Shown: piece after piece, positions 49,321-58,076 of the stretch | Position numbering within the stretch: the stretch's first letter is position 1 | Layout: the number at the start of each line of letters is the position of its first letter | Origin: SMWD01 sp964629475 | GTDB taxonomy: Bacteria > Pseudomonadota > Gammaproteobacteria > Steroidobacterales > GCA-2729495 | DNA: 64,000 nucleotides | Direction of reading: 5' to 3' | NCBI GenBank assembly: GCA_964629475.1 | Contig: CAZVQW010000003.1 | Location: 124,001-188,000, forward strand | Program-made: the position numbers and the translations under genes | The notes under the pieces: generated by a model | What the model saw: the letters and a program-made list of their open reading frames with translations, nothing else | The model's database searches: none | What the model was told of the DNA's origin: nothing

Positions 49321-51897
49321 ATGAAACGGATCAGGATTTCTGCTTTTGTCGCTATCATTTTCACGCTTTGCGCCTGTGACAATCCCTCTTCCACGAACGG
49401 CGCGACAGCTGGTGCAGAGTCAGAGTCCGGAATCACCGTTACGGCTGGTGTAAAGACAAAACATGTCGATGGCTTCGGTGGTGTGATCGCGGAAAGCTAC
49501 GAAGATTCGCAGGAATGGTGGGCGCCGGAATCGCTTCCTAATGAAGATGCGCCTAACGTCATTATTTTCTTACTCGACGATGTCGGCTTCGCCCAGGTCG
49601 GCAGCTTTGGCGGACTGATCGAAACGCCGACAATCGATCAACTCGCCGCAGGCGGTTTGCGTTTTAACAATTTCCATACGACGGCCTTGTGTTCGCCATC
49701 GCGCGCGTCGTTGATGGCCGGCCGTAACCCGCATTCGATCGGCCTGGGCAGTCATGCACTGACTGCGATGGGCTTCCCGGGCTATAACGCCATCATGCCG
49801 GATTCGGCCAAGTCGGTCGCCAACTACCTGCAGGAAGCCGGCTATATCAATTACGCGCTGGGCAAATGGGATCACACGCCGCTGTACGAAGTATCACAGG
49901 TTGGGCCATTTGATCGGTGGCCGAGCGGCGAAGGATTCCAGCATGCCTACACGTTCATGGCGGCCGACGTGCATCAGTTCGTGCCGGTCATGTGGAACGA
50001 CCACACGCCAGAACCGTATCGCAAGTCGGAGCATCTGGACAAGGATCTTGCCGATCGTGCGATTGAATGGATTACCGGACACAAATCGATCAAACCCGAT
50101 CTGCCGTTCATGATGTTATGGGCCTCGGGCTCGATGCATTCACCCCATCACGCGCCGGACAGCATCATCGACAAATACAAGGGCAAGTTCGATCAGGGCT
50201 GGGACAAGGCCCGAGAGGAGATCATTGCCCGTCAGAAAGAACTGGGCATCATCCCGGCGAATACAGAGCTGACCGATCGTATCGATGAAATCCCGGCCTG
50301 GGACTCGCTACCCGCCAAGGAGCGCGAACTCTACGCCCGGCAGATGGAAGTATTCGCCGCACAGATGGAATGGGTCGATATGCAGATCGGTCGCGTCGTC
50401 GCCGAACTTGAACGCATCGGCGAGCTCGACAATACGCTGATCTTCGTCACGGCTGATAACGGCGCGAGCGGCGAGGGCGGCCTGGCCGGTACCTTCAATG
50501 AAACCTATGTGCTCAACGGCCTGCAAACGGAACTCGAAGCCAATCTGCGCCACCTCGAGGACTGGGGTCGCGAGAATACTTACCCGCACTATCACGCCGG
50601 TTGGGCAATGGCCGGCAACACGCCATTCCGTTACTTCAAGCAGAGTGAACACCGCGGCGGGCAGCAGGATCATCTCGTCGTCCACTGGCCCAACGGCATC
50701 AAGGCCAAAGGTGAAATCCGCAATCAGTATCACCATATTTCCGATATCGCGCCGACGATCATGCAGGCAGCCGGTATTGAGGTTCCGGACGTATATCACG
50801 GTGTCGAGCAGCAGCCGATGGACGGCGTCTCGATGATGTACGCGTTCGATGATGCTACCGCGCCCAATCGCAAGCAGCGCCAGTACTACGAGATGTTCGG
50901 CAACCGTGCTATCTGGGCAGACGGCTGGAAGGCTGTCACGCTGCATGCCAATCGCATGCCAATCGCATGCCAATCGCATGCCATGGGATCTGGCTGTGAC
51001 ATTGCCTTNNNNNNNNNNNNNNNNNNNNNNNNNNNNNNNNNNNNNNNNNNNNNNNNNNNNNNNNNNNNNNNNNNNNNNNNNNNNNNNNNNNNNNNNNNNN
51101 NNNNNNNNGCATGCCAATCGCATGCCAATCGCATGCCATGGGATCTGGCTGTGACATTGCCTTTCGACGAGGATGAATGGGAGCTCTACAATGTGGCCGA
51201 GGATTTCTCCGAGGCACATAATCTTGCCGATGAGAACCCGGAGAAACTTGCCGAGATGATTGCAATGTTCGACGAGGAGGCCTGGAAGTACAACGTCTAC
51301 CCGCTCTACGATGACATGATTGCTCGGCTTGGTGCCCAGCAGGATCGACTGTTCGGCGATCAGAAAGACTTTGTTTACTTCGCCCCTGGTGCGGTTCGCA
51401 TCGCCGAAAAATCGTCAGCGCCGGTCAAGAACCGCGCGCATACGATCGAGACACAGTTGGAACGTGATGGTGGTGAACAGGGTGTGCTCGTTGCAGTCGG
51501 CGGTATGACCGGCGGCTACACGATGTTCATCCTGGATAATCGTGTGTTCTACGACTATAACTATCTCGATGGCGTGCACTACATCCTCAAATCACCACCG
51601 CTGGCTGCGGGCACAACAGACGTGAAGTTCAACTTCACCAAGACCCATGAGTTTGGCGGTACCGGCGAACTGTACATCAACGGTGACAAAGTCGATGAAG
51701 TCGATATGCCGCTAATGCACATCAGCACTTACTCTCTCGCCGAAACTTTCGATGTCGGCCGCGATACCGGCACGCAGGTGTCGCGAATGTATACCGACCC
51801 GTTTGCTTATGACGGTGAGCTGGACCGCGTTACATTTCGGATTTCCGACGACAATATGGTACCGCCGCGCACGCTGTCGCCAGCTTCGTATCGATGA
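49321..51897 (+). CDS. Sulfatase lipoprotein, interrupted by an assembly gap
   Basis: An arylsulfatase-type enzyme of roughly 820-860 residues. The lipoprotein signal MKRIRISAFVAIIFTLCAC is preceded by a good SD (AAAGGTGAG). NVIIFLLDDVGFAQVGSFGG holds the metal Asp pair, and TTALCSPSRASLMAGR the formylglycine motif C-S-P-S-R (Cys124). VTADNGASGEGGLAGTF and ENTYPHYHAGWAMAGNTPFRYFKQSEHRGG follow, then a C-terminal beta domain. Reading frames on both sides of the 100-N gap agree on an uninterrupted protein if the flanking repeat is collapsed to LHANRMPWDLAVTLPFDED. Likely periplasmic desulfation of a sulfated polysaccharide or aryl sulfate. Confidence 0.9.
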   Translation: MKRIRISAFVAIIFTLCACDNPSSTNGATAGAESESGITVTAGVKTKHVDGFGGVIAESYEDSQEWWAPESLPNEDAPNVIIFLLDDVGFAQVGSFGGLIETPTIDQLAAGGLRFNNFHTTALCSPSRASLMAGRNPHSIGLGSHALTAMGFPGYNAIMPDSAKSVANYLQEAGYINYALGKWDHTPLYEVSQVGPFDRWPSGEGFQHAYTFMAADVHQFVPVMWNDHTPEPYRKSEHLDKDLADRAIEWITGHKSIKPDLPFMMLWASGSMHSPHHAPDSIIDKYKGKFDQGWDKAREEIIARQKELGIIPANTELTDRIDEIPAWDSLPAKERELYARQMEVFAAQMEWVDMQIGRVVAELERIGELDNTLIFVTADNGASGEGGLAGTFNETYVLNGLQTELEANLRHLEDWGRENTYPHYHAGWAMAGNTPFRYFKQSEHRGGQQDHLVVHWPNGIKAKGEIRNQYHHISDIAPTIMQAAGIEVPDVYHGVEQQPMDGVSMMYAFDDATAPNRKQRQYYEMFGNRAIWADGWKAVTLHANRMPIACQSHAMGSGCDIAXXXXXXXXXXXXXXXXXXXXXXXXXXXXXXXXXXACQSHANRMPWDLAVTLPFDEDEWELYNVAEDFSEAHNLADENPEKLAEMIAMFDEEAWKYNVYPLYDDMIARLGAQQDRLFGDQKDFVYFAPGAVRIAEKSSAPVKNRAHTIETQLERDGGEQGVLVAVGGMTGGYTMFILDNRVFYDYNYLDGVHYILKSPPLAAGTTDVKFNFTKTHEFGGTGELYINGDKVDEVDMPLMHISTYSLAETFDVGRDTGTQVSRMYTDPFAYDGELDRVTFRISDDNMVPPRTLSPASYR
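50954..51008 (+). repeat. 55-bp duplication flanking the gap, left copy
   Basis: The 55 bases before the Ns are identical to those at 51109-51163. The start of the duplicated block consists of 11-bp units GCATGCCAATC (three on the left including 50943, two on the right) followed by GCATGCCATGGG. Confidence 0.9.
51009..51108. other. Assembly gap (100 N)
   Basis: Exactly 100 unknown bases, the default scaffold spacer. Both sides carry the same 55-bp sequence, so the contigs probably overlap and the gap has no real length. Confidence 0.95.
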
Positions 51898-51975
51898 CCT
51901 GAAACAGGGGGACTAAAGAGTCAGCCCCTCATTTATTTGATTATCTTCGGTTTTACGGTATAAAAAGCGGTCCAC

Positions 51976-52006
51976 AGCGGGCTCCGGATATAATCCGGAG
52001 CCCGCT
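51976..52006. promoter_or_regulatory. Perfect 14-bp palindrome containing TATAAT, upstream of panD
   Basis: AGCGGGCTCCGGAT-ATA-ATCCGGAGCCCGCT is a perfect 14-bp stem with a three-base loop, 22 bases upstream of the panD GTG. Its centre reads TATAAT, a perfect -10 hexamer, with no good -35 seventeen bases upstream. It may be an operator, an attenuator stem or a REP-like element. Confidence 0.6.
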
Positions 52007-52028
52007 ACCCTTGATCAGGAGATTCCCA

Positions 52029-52400
52029 GTGCGCTCTGTTATGCGCTCGAAAATTCACAAAGCGATCATTACAGAAGCGAATCCCGAGTATGTCGGCAGC
52101 ATCACGATTGATGCAGAGCTGATCGATCGGGTCGGCCTGTGGCAGAACGAGCGTGTTTTGATCGCCAGTAACACGACCGGGGCACGCCTTGAGACCTATG
52201 TCATTGCCGGTGAACCGGGTTCCGGAAAGATCGGCATGAACGGGCCGGCGGCACACACGATAGGGGTTGGCGAAGAGGTCGTGATCATGGGTTTTGAGAT
52301 GACTGAGCAGCCTATTGAGCCAAAGGTTATTCTGGTCGATGCCGAAAATCGGTTTGTCAGTAATCTGGCCGAGAAAGCGGGCGAGACCGTGATCGCCTGA
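52029..52400 (+). CDS. panD: Aspartate 1-decarboxylase
   Basis: Makes beta-alanine for pantothenate and CoA. 123 aa as a proenzyme; self-cleavage at Gly23-Ser24 (PEYVGSITID) creates the pyruvoyl group. Conserved MRSKIHKAIITEA, RVLIASNTTGARLETYVI (with active-site Arg and Tyr region) and GEEVVIMGFEM. GTG 52029 has AGGAG 7 bases upstream and aligns with the E. coli start; the frame opens 18 bp earlier. Expressed alone, without panB or panC. Confidence 0.95.
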   Translation: MRSVMRSKIHKAIITEANPEYVGSITIDAELIDRVGLWQNERVLIASNTTGARLETYVIAGEPGSGKIGMNGPAAHTIGVGEEVVIMGFEMTEQPIEPKVILVDAENRFVSNLAEKAGETVIA

Positions 52401-52508
52401 TGAATACTTCTGACGTCATTGCGTGACAGGGTTCTCGATAGCCGTGGATTATGAGCATAGAATGTAGCGGTATGGTTTATGGCATGACAAAGCTCTAGTG
52501 GATTGATA

Positions 52509-52904
52509 ATGACGGGCTGGATGACTCACCTGTTGGCGTTTTTGGTCGGTGCGGGTATCGGTGGATTCCTGATGGCGAGCCGTGGCGGCAGGCCGGCACG
52601 GCCCAAGCCAAACAAGACGTTGCTTCGTCTGTACAAAGAGTGCCCAGAATTTTTTAACGCCATGCGTGATGAACTGAATACGGCCGAATTCAAGGATGTC
52701 CGGGAGTTTGCCATCGTCCCGTCAGCGCAGATCACCTTCGTCAGTGAGCATCTGAAATTTGTCTACTACGAAGATGAAATGCCCAAATTGAAAGAAATTG
52801 CGACAGAACTCGAAGACCAGGGATTCATCGATGACGTCGCGCGTGGCAAGACACCGGTGTATCGACTCCGCGAAACGTTTGTTACGGCCCTGAATTCTTT
52901 ATAG
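52509..52904 (+). CDS. Hypothetical membrane-anchored protein
   Basis: A 131-aa protein with one N-terminal helix (WMTHLLAFLVGAGIGGFLMAS), a positively charged segment and a soluble domain KTLLRLYKECPEFFNAMRDELNTAEFKDVREFAIVPSAQITFVSE...IATELEDQGFIDDVARGKTPVYRL. Start at ATG 52509; TTG 52503 is possible. Family not recognised. Confidence 0.75.
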   Translation: MTGWMTHLLAFLVGAGIGGFLMASRGGRPARPKPNKTLLRLYKECPEFFNAMRDELNTAEFKDVREFAIVPSAQITFVSEHLKFVYYEDEMPKLKEIATELEDQGFIDDVARGKTPVYRLRETFVTALNSL

Positions 52905-52972
52905 CCTGGGTAATTTATAGTTTGCATTCCCTGTAAATGGGGGGTGCATCCGTCACCGTGGTACGGTTGATC

Positions 52973-53218
52973 ATGTGGACTGTCTATATCGTACGTTGTG
53001 TCGACAGCAGCCTGTATACGGGCATCGCAAAAAACCTCGAGGAGCGGATCTGCCTGCATAATGCCGGGCGCGGAGCCAAGTACACTCGTTCCCGCCGGCC
53101 GGTCGAGCTCGTTTATTCTGAATGTGTCGATGATCGCTCGACCGCCCTGCGGCGGGAACTCGCAATCAAACAACTCGAGCGGGACGACAAGAAAAAATTG
53201 ATAGAAAATTCAGGCTGA
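52973..53218 (+). CDS. GIY-YIG nuclease family protein (UPF0213-like)
   Basis: An 81-aa single-domain GIY-YIG protein. WTVYIVRCVDSSLYTGIAKNLEERICLHNAGRGAKYTRSRRPVELVYSE carries the tyrosine and Arg of the catalytic core in the YhbQ-type arrangement. ATG 52973 is the family start; the frame is open 36 bp earlier. YhbQ-type proteins act on DNA in vitro but their role is unclear. Confidence 0.92.
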   Translation: MWTVYIVRCVDSSLYTGIAKNLEERICLHNAGRGAKYTRSRRPVELVYSECVDDRSTALRRELAIKQLERDDKKKLIENSG

Positions 53219-53259
53219 CCTGATGTTCCGACGTTGTATGAGTTTTACCGAGGAGTTAG

Positions 53260-53544
53260 ATGTTGCAAAATTCAGTGATCAGAAAGACCGGTCAGCTATG
53301 GAAGCTTTATGTCGGTATTGCAGCCATGGCATTTGGTTCTATTGCGCCGGCGTTTGCACAAAGCGGATTGTCCTGGACGGCCGGTACGGTGATTGCCGTG
53401 GTTGGCTATGTGTTTGCTCTGGCCTTCATCAGTTGCCCCGCATGCGGTCAGCGGTGGTTTTATCGTGCGATACTCTACGCAGAATTATACGGTCCGTTGT
53501 TTCGCGAGTCGGAGTGCCCAACCTGTAAAAAAGATTTCGATTGA
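53260..53544 (+). CDS. Small membrane protein with a zinc-ribbon
   Basis: A 94-aa protein with two hydrophobic stretches (residues about 15-33 and 42-56) followed by CPACGQRW...ESECPTCKKDFD, a four-Cys ribbon with two CxxC pairs. Localisation probably inner membrane. Function unknown. It lies 41 bp after the GIY-YIG gene. Confidence 0.75.
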   Translation: MLQNSVIRKTGQLWKLYVGIAAMAFGSIAPAFAQSGLSWTAGTVIAVVGYVFALAFISCPACGQRWFYRAILYAELYGPLFRESECPTCKKDFD

Positions 53545-53608
53545 TTGATTCCATCAGTAAACTGGCCGGTGACCGGCTGAGTTGTTCCTGAATCGAGAAT
53601 TTAATCTG

Positions 53609-54127
53609 ATGTTTCGCGTCTGTTCATTGGCAATCTTCGCCGGGGTATTCGGCCTGGAGCTGACCACGGTTGCTTACGGTCAGGAGTCTTCGCCGGTACG
53701 ATGCCGGGATGCCGTGCGACCGGTACTGCTGCAGTCGAACCCGGACCGGGCGTTGCTGCCTGATATTTTGCGCCTGTGCGAGGGGCAGGCGAATGGCGGT
53801 GATCCCGACGCGCTGTACCAGCTATCGTTGCTGTATCTCGGCTTGTTCGACTGGCAACCGGAGCGGGCCATACCGATGATTCGCAGCGCCGCCCATAGCG
53901 GTGTTCCTGAAGCGCAGTACTGGCTGGCCTGGCAGCATGAATCCGGACCGTTACTGGAAAATGACGCAGAAATCGCTTTGTACTGGTACCTGAAGGCGGG
54001 AAAGCAGGAGCATCGGCTGGCGCTGGGTCGGTTGGCGAATGTTTATGCGAATGGTGAGATGGGTGAGGGGGTGGATGCGAAGAAAGCGAGCAAGTATCGT
54101 GCGCGTGCCGCACGGTGCAAGAGTTAG
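53609..54127 (+). CDS. Sel1-like repeat periplasmic protein
   Basis: A 172-aa protein with signal peptide (MFRVCSLAIFAGVFGLELTTVAYG). Sel1/TPR-like repeats are visible: GDPDALYQLSLLYLG, GVPEAQYWLAWQHE and NDAEIALYWYLKAGKQEHRLALGRLANVYANG. ATG 53609 gives a normal signal; the frame opens 27 bp earlier. Function unknown, presumably protein-protein contacts. Confidence 0.82.
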   Translation: MFRVCSLAIFAGVFGLELTTVAYGQESSPVRCRDAVRPVLLQSNPDRALLPDILRLCEGQANGGDPDALYQLSLLYLGLFDWQPERAIPMIRSAAHSGVPEAQYWLAWQHESGPLLENDAEIALYWYLKAGKQEHRLALGRLANVYANGEMGEGVDAKKASKYRARAARCKS

Positions 54128-54163
54128 CTGAGTGTCACCGGCGAATTCGAAGGAACGGAAAAC

Positions 54164-54772
54164 ATGCCTGACATGAAAGAAATATTTGCTGCAAACCGCG
54201 CATGGGCAAGGAAGATGCGTGAATCCGATCCCGCATTCTTTGATCGGTTGGCGCATCTGCAATCACCTGAATACCTTTGGATCGGTTGCTCGGACAGTCG
54301 CGTGCCGGCGAACCAGATCACCGGACTGCAGCCGGGCGAAGTTTTTGTTCATCGTAATATTGCCAATGTCGTGTCCGATGACGATCTGAATTGCCAGGCG
54401 GTCGTTCAATACGCTGTTGAGGTCCTCGGCATTAAAAATATTATTGTCTGTGGTCACTACGGGTGCGGCGGAATCCAGGTTGCACTCGAGGATCAGGCAA
54501 CCGGCCGTGCCCGTGAATGGATCAGGGGCATCGTCAGTTTGCGCGACCGCAATGCAGAGGTTCTCAGTGCGCTGCCGAATGATGACGAGCGTCATGCCCG
54601 ACTTTGTGAACTCAATGTTGCCGAGCAGGTGCATAACCTGAGTCAATCAGATGTTATCCAGGCCGCCTGGTCTCGCAGTCAACCGCTCAGACTGCACGGC
54701 TGGATCTACAATATTGGCGATGGCCTGCTGAAAGATCTCAACGTGTCTGTCAGCGGACCGTCCGAGGCCTAG
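54164..54772 (+). CDS. can: Beta-class carbonic anhydrase
   Basis: Reversible CO2 hydration in the cytoplasm. 202 aa. Zinc ligands Cys42, His98 and Cys101, with Asp44 and Arg46 of the catalytic dyad in LWIGCSDSRVPANQIT and IIVCGHYGCGGIQVAL. GWIYNIGDGLLKDL ends the domain. Length and layout fit the E. coli Can (YadF) group. Confidence 0.96.
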   Translation: MPDMKEIFAANRAWARKMRESDPAFFDRLAHLQSPEYLWIGCSDSRVPANQITGLQPGEVFVHRNIANVVSDDDLNCQAVVQYAVEVLGIKNIIVCGHYGCGGIQVALEDQATGRAREWIRGIVSLRDRNAEVLSALPNDDERHARLCELNVAEQVHNLSQSDVIQAAWSRSQPLRLHGWIYNIGDGLLKDLNVSVSGPSEA

Positions 54773-54819
54773 TTCTCCTGTCGGTCGACCGGCTGGCCGT
54801 TCTCGGGCAACATCAGGCC

Positions 54820-55302
54820 ATGGAAGCAATTCTGCTCGTAATCGTCGGTATTTGCCTGTCATTGGCGGGTTTTGTCGGGCTGGCATTACCGGCCCTGCCG
54901 GGAGCTCCGATACTGTTCGCCGGTCTCGTTTGTATTGCCTGGGCCGAGGATTTTGCCTTTGTCGGCACCGGTACGCTGGTCACGCTCGGCATTCTTGCGG
55001 CGCTGACGTATGTGGTGGACCTGATCGCCGGTGCCTTTGGTGTGCGTCGCTTCGGAGCATCGTCGCGGGCGATGCTCGGTGCAACCCTCGGTGCTATCGT
55101 CGGCTTATTCTTCGGCCTCATCGGCATAGTGATCGGACCGTTCATCGGTGCCGGAATCGGTGAATTTCTGACGGGACGAGATATTCAGGCGGCTGGTCGA
55201 GCAGGACTCGGCGCCACAATTGGTCTCGTGATTGGTGTTGCGGCCAAGCTGACACTCGCATTCGCGATGATCGGGATTTTTATCCTGATGCGGTTCTTGT
55301 GA
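54820..55302 (+). CDS. DUF456 membrane protein
   Basis: A 160-aa very hydrophobic protein with about four helices, matching DUF456: LALPALPGAPILFAGLVCIAWAEDF, GILAALTYVVDLIAGAFGVRRFGASSRAMLGATLGAIVGLFFGLIG and FIGAGIGEFLTGRD. Small residues dominate the helices. Function unknown. Confidence 0.9.
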   Translation: MEAILLVIVGICLSLAGFVGLALPALPGAPILFAGLVCIAWAEDFAFVGTGTLVTLGILAALTYVVDLIAGAFGVRRFGASSRAMLGATLGAIVGLFFGLIGIVIGPFIGAGIGEFLTGRDIQAAGRAGLGATIGLVIGVAAKLTLAFAMIGIFILMRFL

Positions 55303-55333
55303 TTGGCTCCGCTCGAACAGTTTCTGAGCGAAT

Positions 55334-56113
55334 ATGAGCAGTCAGATTTCTGTATTCCCGGTCCGGGCAGGCGCAGTGGAATTTCGATTGTCTGTGCGTT
55401 TCCGCGAGGGTGGCGATGACCTGGTATTGTTCGTCCACGGTCTGGGTTGCAGTAAGGACGGCTGGAGCGCAGCCTGGCAACGGCCGGAACTGCGTGACCG
55501 ATCTTTGCTGGCGCCGGATCTTCCGGGGTTCGGGCATTCCGCTTGCCCGCCGGGCTTCACCGCTGATCTCAGCCAATACGCTCGTGTGCTCGGTGCGTTG
55601 ATCGACGCGCATGCGTTGCGGCGGATTCACCTGGTAGCGCACAGCATGGGCGGGTCAATCGCATTGATGCTGCCGCCGCAGGTTTTATCGCGGCTCGAGA
55701 ACCTGGTGCTCGTCGAGCCACGCCTGTTCAGGACCAGCTGTGGAGTTGCGGCCGAGGCGGCGAAGGTATCGCCTGACGAATTTCATCGTTCGGTATTCCC
55801 CGCGATGCGGCAGCGAATAAGCGGTGATCCACATGCCGCATTTGACCTGGACAGGTCAGACCCGGATGCGTTCTATGCCAGCAGTCTTTCGTTGGTCCAA
55901 TGGTCGGCGCATCACGCACTGCTTGAGCGGTTCGAGCAGGCGGATTGCCGTAAATTTTTCATTTACGGCGCTGAGAACCAACATTTGCAGGAACTGGCCT
56001 TCGTTCCGCCGGCACTGACCATTGCCATCGAGCATGCCGCTCATTTTGTTATGAACGACAATCCCGACAGCTTTTATGATTGCCTGTCAGCCATTCTGGG
56101 TGCCTCAGACTGA
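55334..56113 (+). CDS. Alpha/beta hydrolase
   Basis: A 259-aa hydrolase. LVLFVHGLGCSKDGW (oxyanion strand), APDLPGFGHS (Asp-related loop), LVAHSMGGSIAL (nucleophile Ser in G-x-S-x-G) and AAHFVMNDNPDSFYDCL with the terminal His are in order. The Asp is probably in the region after ADCRKFFIYGAENQ. Substrate cannot be told. Confidence 0.9.
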   Translation: MSSQISVFPVRAGAVEFRLSVRFREGGDDLVLFVHGLGCSKDGWSAAWQRPELRDRSLLAPDLPGFGHSACPPGFTADLSQYARVLGALIDAHALRRIHLVAHSMGGSIALMLPPQVLSRLENLVLVEPRLFRTSCGVAAEAAKVSPDEFHRSVFPAMRQRISGDPHAAFDLDRSDPDAFYASSLSLVQWSAHHALLERFEQADCRKFFIYGAENQHLQELAFVPPALTIAIEHAAHFVMNDNPDSFYDCLSAILGASD

Positions 56114-56156
56114 GTTCGCAGCCGAGGGCAACTCGGGGTATGCTCAGTTTTAAATA

Positions 56157-56543
56157 ATGATGATTCAGCCCGCTAACGATTCCCCTGACCTGACGGCACT
56201 CGAACGATCGGTGCTGGAAACGGCATTTTCGTCAATGCAGACCGACCCCGGTTTTCGCAACCAGATCGACGCTGCAATGGTTGTCGTGCGCACGCCCAGC
56301 GGTGTCGGCTTTGTCACCAAGCTGCACATACCGGAGGAATATCGAGTCGCGAATGCCGTCGCCGGCAACGCGGTTCCGGTAATCATCGGCGATCATCCGG
56401 CATTACCGGCGGGCGCCGAGTTCATCCTGCAAATCAAGAATGGGTTGATCAATTGTATCGAGGCGTTTTGTTACGCGGGTGTGTGGCCGGCCGATGAAGC
56501 ACAGTTTCATATTCACCCGGGGCATACCCTGACGGGGTCCTGA
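56157..56543 (+). CDS. Hypothetical protein
   Basis: A 128-aa soluble protein (DLTALERSVLETAFSSMQTDPGFRNQIDAAMVVVRTPSGVGFVTKLHIPEEYR...FCYAGVWPADEAQFHIHP). Predicted alpha/beta with a C-terminal His pair. I do not recognise the family. It follows the alpha/beta hydrolase by 43 bp. Confidence 0.65.
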   Translation: MMIQPANDSPDLTALERSVLETAFSSMQTDPGFRNQIDAAMVVVRTPSGVGFVTKLHIPEEYRVANAVAGNAVPVIIGDHPALPAGAEFILQIKNGLINCIEAFCYAGVWPADEAQFHIHPGHTLTGS

Positions 56544-56613
56544 AGGTGTGTGTGGACATGAGACCGGCTTGTTGCATGGCCAACGGGGATAAAACGGTGG
56601 CGGGAGGAACCAA

Positions 56614-57015
56614 ATGAGCGGTTACGGAAAAATTAATTTGCTCGCCATGTTGCTGATGCCGACCGTCGCGACCCTGACAGGGGTCCTGATGTTCGGTCCG
56701 CGCATCGACACGATGGTAGCGGTATTTGGTATGAATGCGTTGCCGATGTTGATCGGTGGCCTGTTTTCCGGTTTTTTGTTGCGTGGCGCCGGTAAATCCG
56801 GTGGAGTCGGCCGGTCGATCGCGCTGTGGCCGACTTTGTTGACGGCTGGCATCGGCATCATGTGGTATCTGCGCGACGTATTATTTCCCGCGGAACAGGA
56901 TCCGGGGCGCATTTTTCTCGCCGCTCCACCGTATTTGCTTGTAATAGCCATATTGATGGGCCTGTGTGCCTCGGTTGTGTGCGCGATGGCCAGATCGCGG
57001 CGTGCAGCCGCCTGA
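56614..57015 (+). CDS. Small integral membrane protein, hypothetical
   Basis: A 133-aa protein with four hydrophobic helices (about 8-26, 35-56, 66-85 and 101-124), GGAGG upstream of the ATG at good spacing, and a basic C-terminus. Family not recognised. The next gene starts 2 bp after its stop, so the two are probably translated together. Confidence 0.78.
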   Translation: MSGYGKINLLAMLLMPTVATLTGVLMFGPRIDTMVAVFGMNALPMLIGGLFSGFLLRGAGKSGGVGRSIALWPTLLTAGIGIMWYLRDVLFPAEQDPGRIFLAAPPYLLVIAILMGLCASVVCAMARSRRAAA

Positions 57016-57017
57016 CT

Positions 57018-58028
57018 ATGTCCGTCAGTTACGTTCCTTACCCTGAAGTCGGATCTCGTCCGCATGCTATTGTCGACGGACCACCCCTGCCGTCGACAAT
57101 ACTGACATTGTCGCACTGGCCGAATAATCAGACGCCCGATACCTTGCAACGCGATACGTCGACGGCGACGGTGTTCGCTTATCTTGACGCGCCAGATGAG
57201 CATCGACAGGTCGACATCGTGTCGAATAATCATTTCGATGAAGACGGGTTATTCAGCATGTTTACGTTCTGCCACCCGGAATTGGCAGCCGAACATCGCG
57301 CATTGCTCGAAGCCGGCGGGTTAGCCGGAGACTTTGGCATCGTCAGCGACCCGGCTGCGGCCCGGCTGTGTTTTGTTATCGAAGGATTTACCGATCCGGC
57401 GGTGTCGCCGTTGCCTGAACGAACCTTCGCGGGTTGCGAGGACCGTCGTGTCGCATCGTTCTATCGTGAGTTACTGCCGCTGGTGCCGGATATTCTGCAG
57501 AACCTCGATAGTTATGAGTCATATTGGCGGGACCAACTACAGCATCTTGAATTCAGCCAGTCCCTTGTCGCGACGGGCAAGGTCGACATCGAGGAACGGC
57601 CGGATCATGATTTGGCTATCGTCAGGATCCCCGATGATATTCCCGAACAAACCGTGCGGCGCTACGTGAATGAGGAGCAGGCTGCAGTTCATCCGTTTGC
57701 AGTCAACAGTGCGACACGCTGCAACCGGATTCTGCGGATTTATCGAGGCGAATTTGAATTTCATTACCGCTATGAAAGCTGGCTACGCTTTGTGTCATGG
57801 CGACCAATGTTGCGCGTTGCACTCGACGGTATGGCAGATCGGTTGAATGAGGCGGAACAGGCATCCGGTACCTGGCGAGGAGAGGACGTCAATGAAGTTA
57901 TTCCGCGGTTATACCTCGATGGTTGTCGGCAGTCGTCCCTCGGCGAGGAAGAATTCGTGACATTGCTCGAGGAGTACCTGGCGAGTGCGCCGGCCGCGTG
58001 GGATCCTTATGACTGGCAGGAAGCCTGA
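57018..58028 (+). CDS. DUF6687-like protein
   Basis: A 336-aa soluble protein. HWPNNQTPDTLQRDTSTATVFAYLDAPDEHRQVDIVSNNHFDEDGLFSMFTFCHPELA contains an NHFDxDG motif typical of DHH-like or DUF6687 proteins, and PDHDLAIVRIPDD and RYESWLRFVSWRPMLRVALD follow. Name is from memory of the family. The conserved Asp and His suggest a metal enzyme. It starts 2 bp after the small membrane protein. Confidence 0.78.
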   Translation: MSVSYVPYPEVGSRPHAIVDGPPLPSTILTLSHWPNNQTPDTLQRDTSTATVFAYLDAPDEHRQVDIVSNNHFDEDGLFSMFTFCHPELAAEHRALLEAGGLAGDFGIVSDPAAARLCFVIEGFTDPAVSPLPERTFAGCEDRRVASFYRELLPLVPDILQNLDSYESYWRDQLQHLEFSQSLVATGKVDIEERPDHDLAIVRIPDDIPEQTVRRYVNEEQAAVHPFAVNSATRCNRILRIYRGEFEFHYRYESWLRFVSWRPMLRVALDGMADRLNEAEQASGTWRGEDVNEVIPRLYLDGCRQSSLGEEEFVTLLEEYLASAPAAWDPYDWQEA

Positions 58029-58076
58029 GGGAGCAGGCCGAAGGAAATAGGCATTTGTGAAGTATGCGGTTTGACG

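Noticed and set aside
50886..51265. Antisense frames across the N gap
   Set aside because: They exist only because Ns are translated as X and because the flanking repeat is palindromic-looking; the plus strand encodes the sulfatase.
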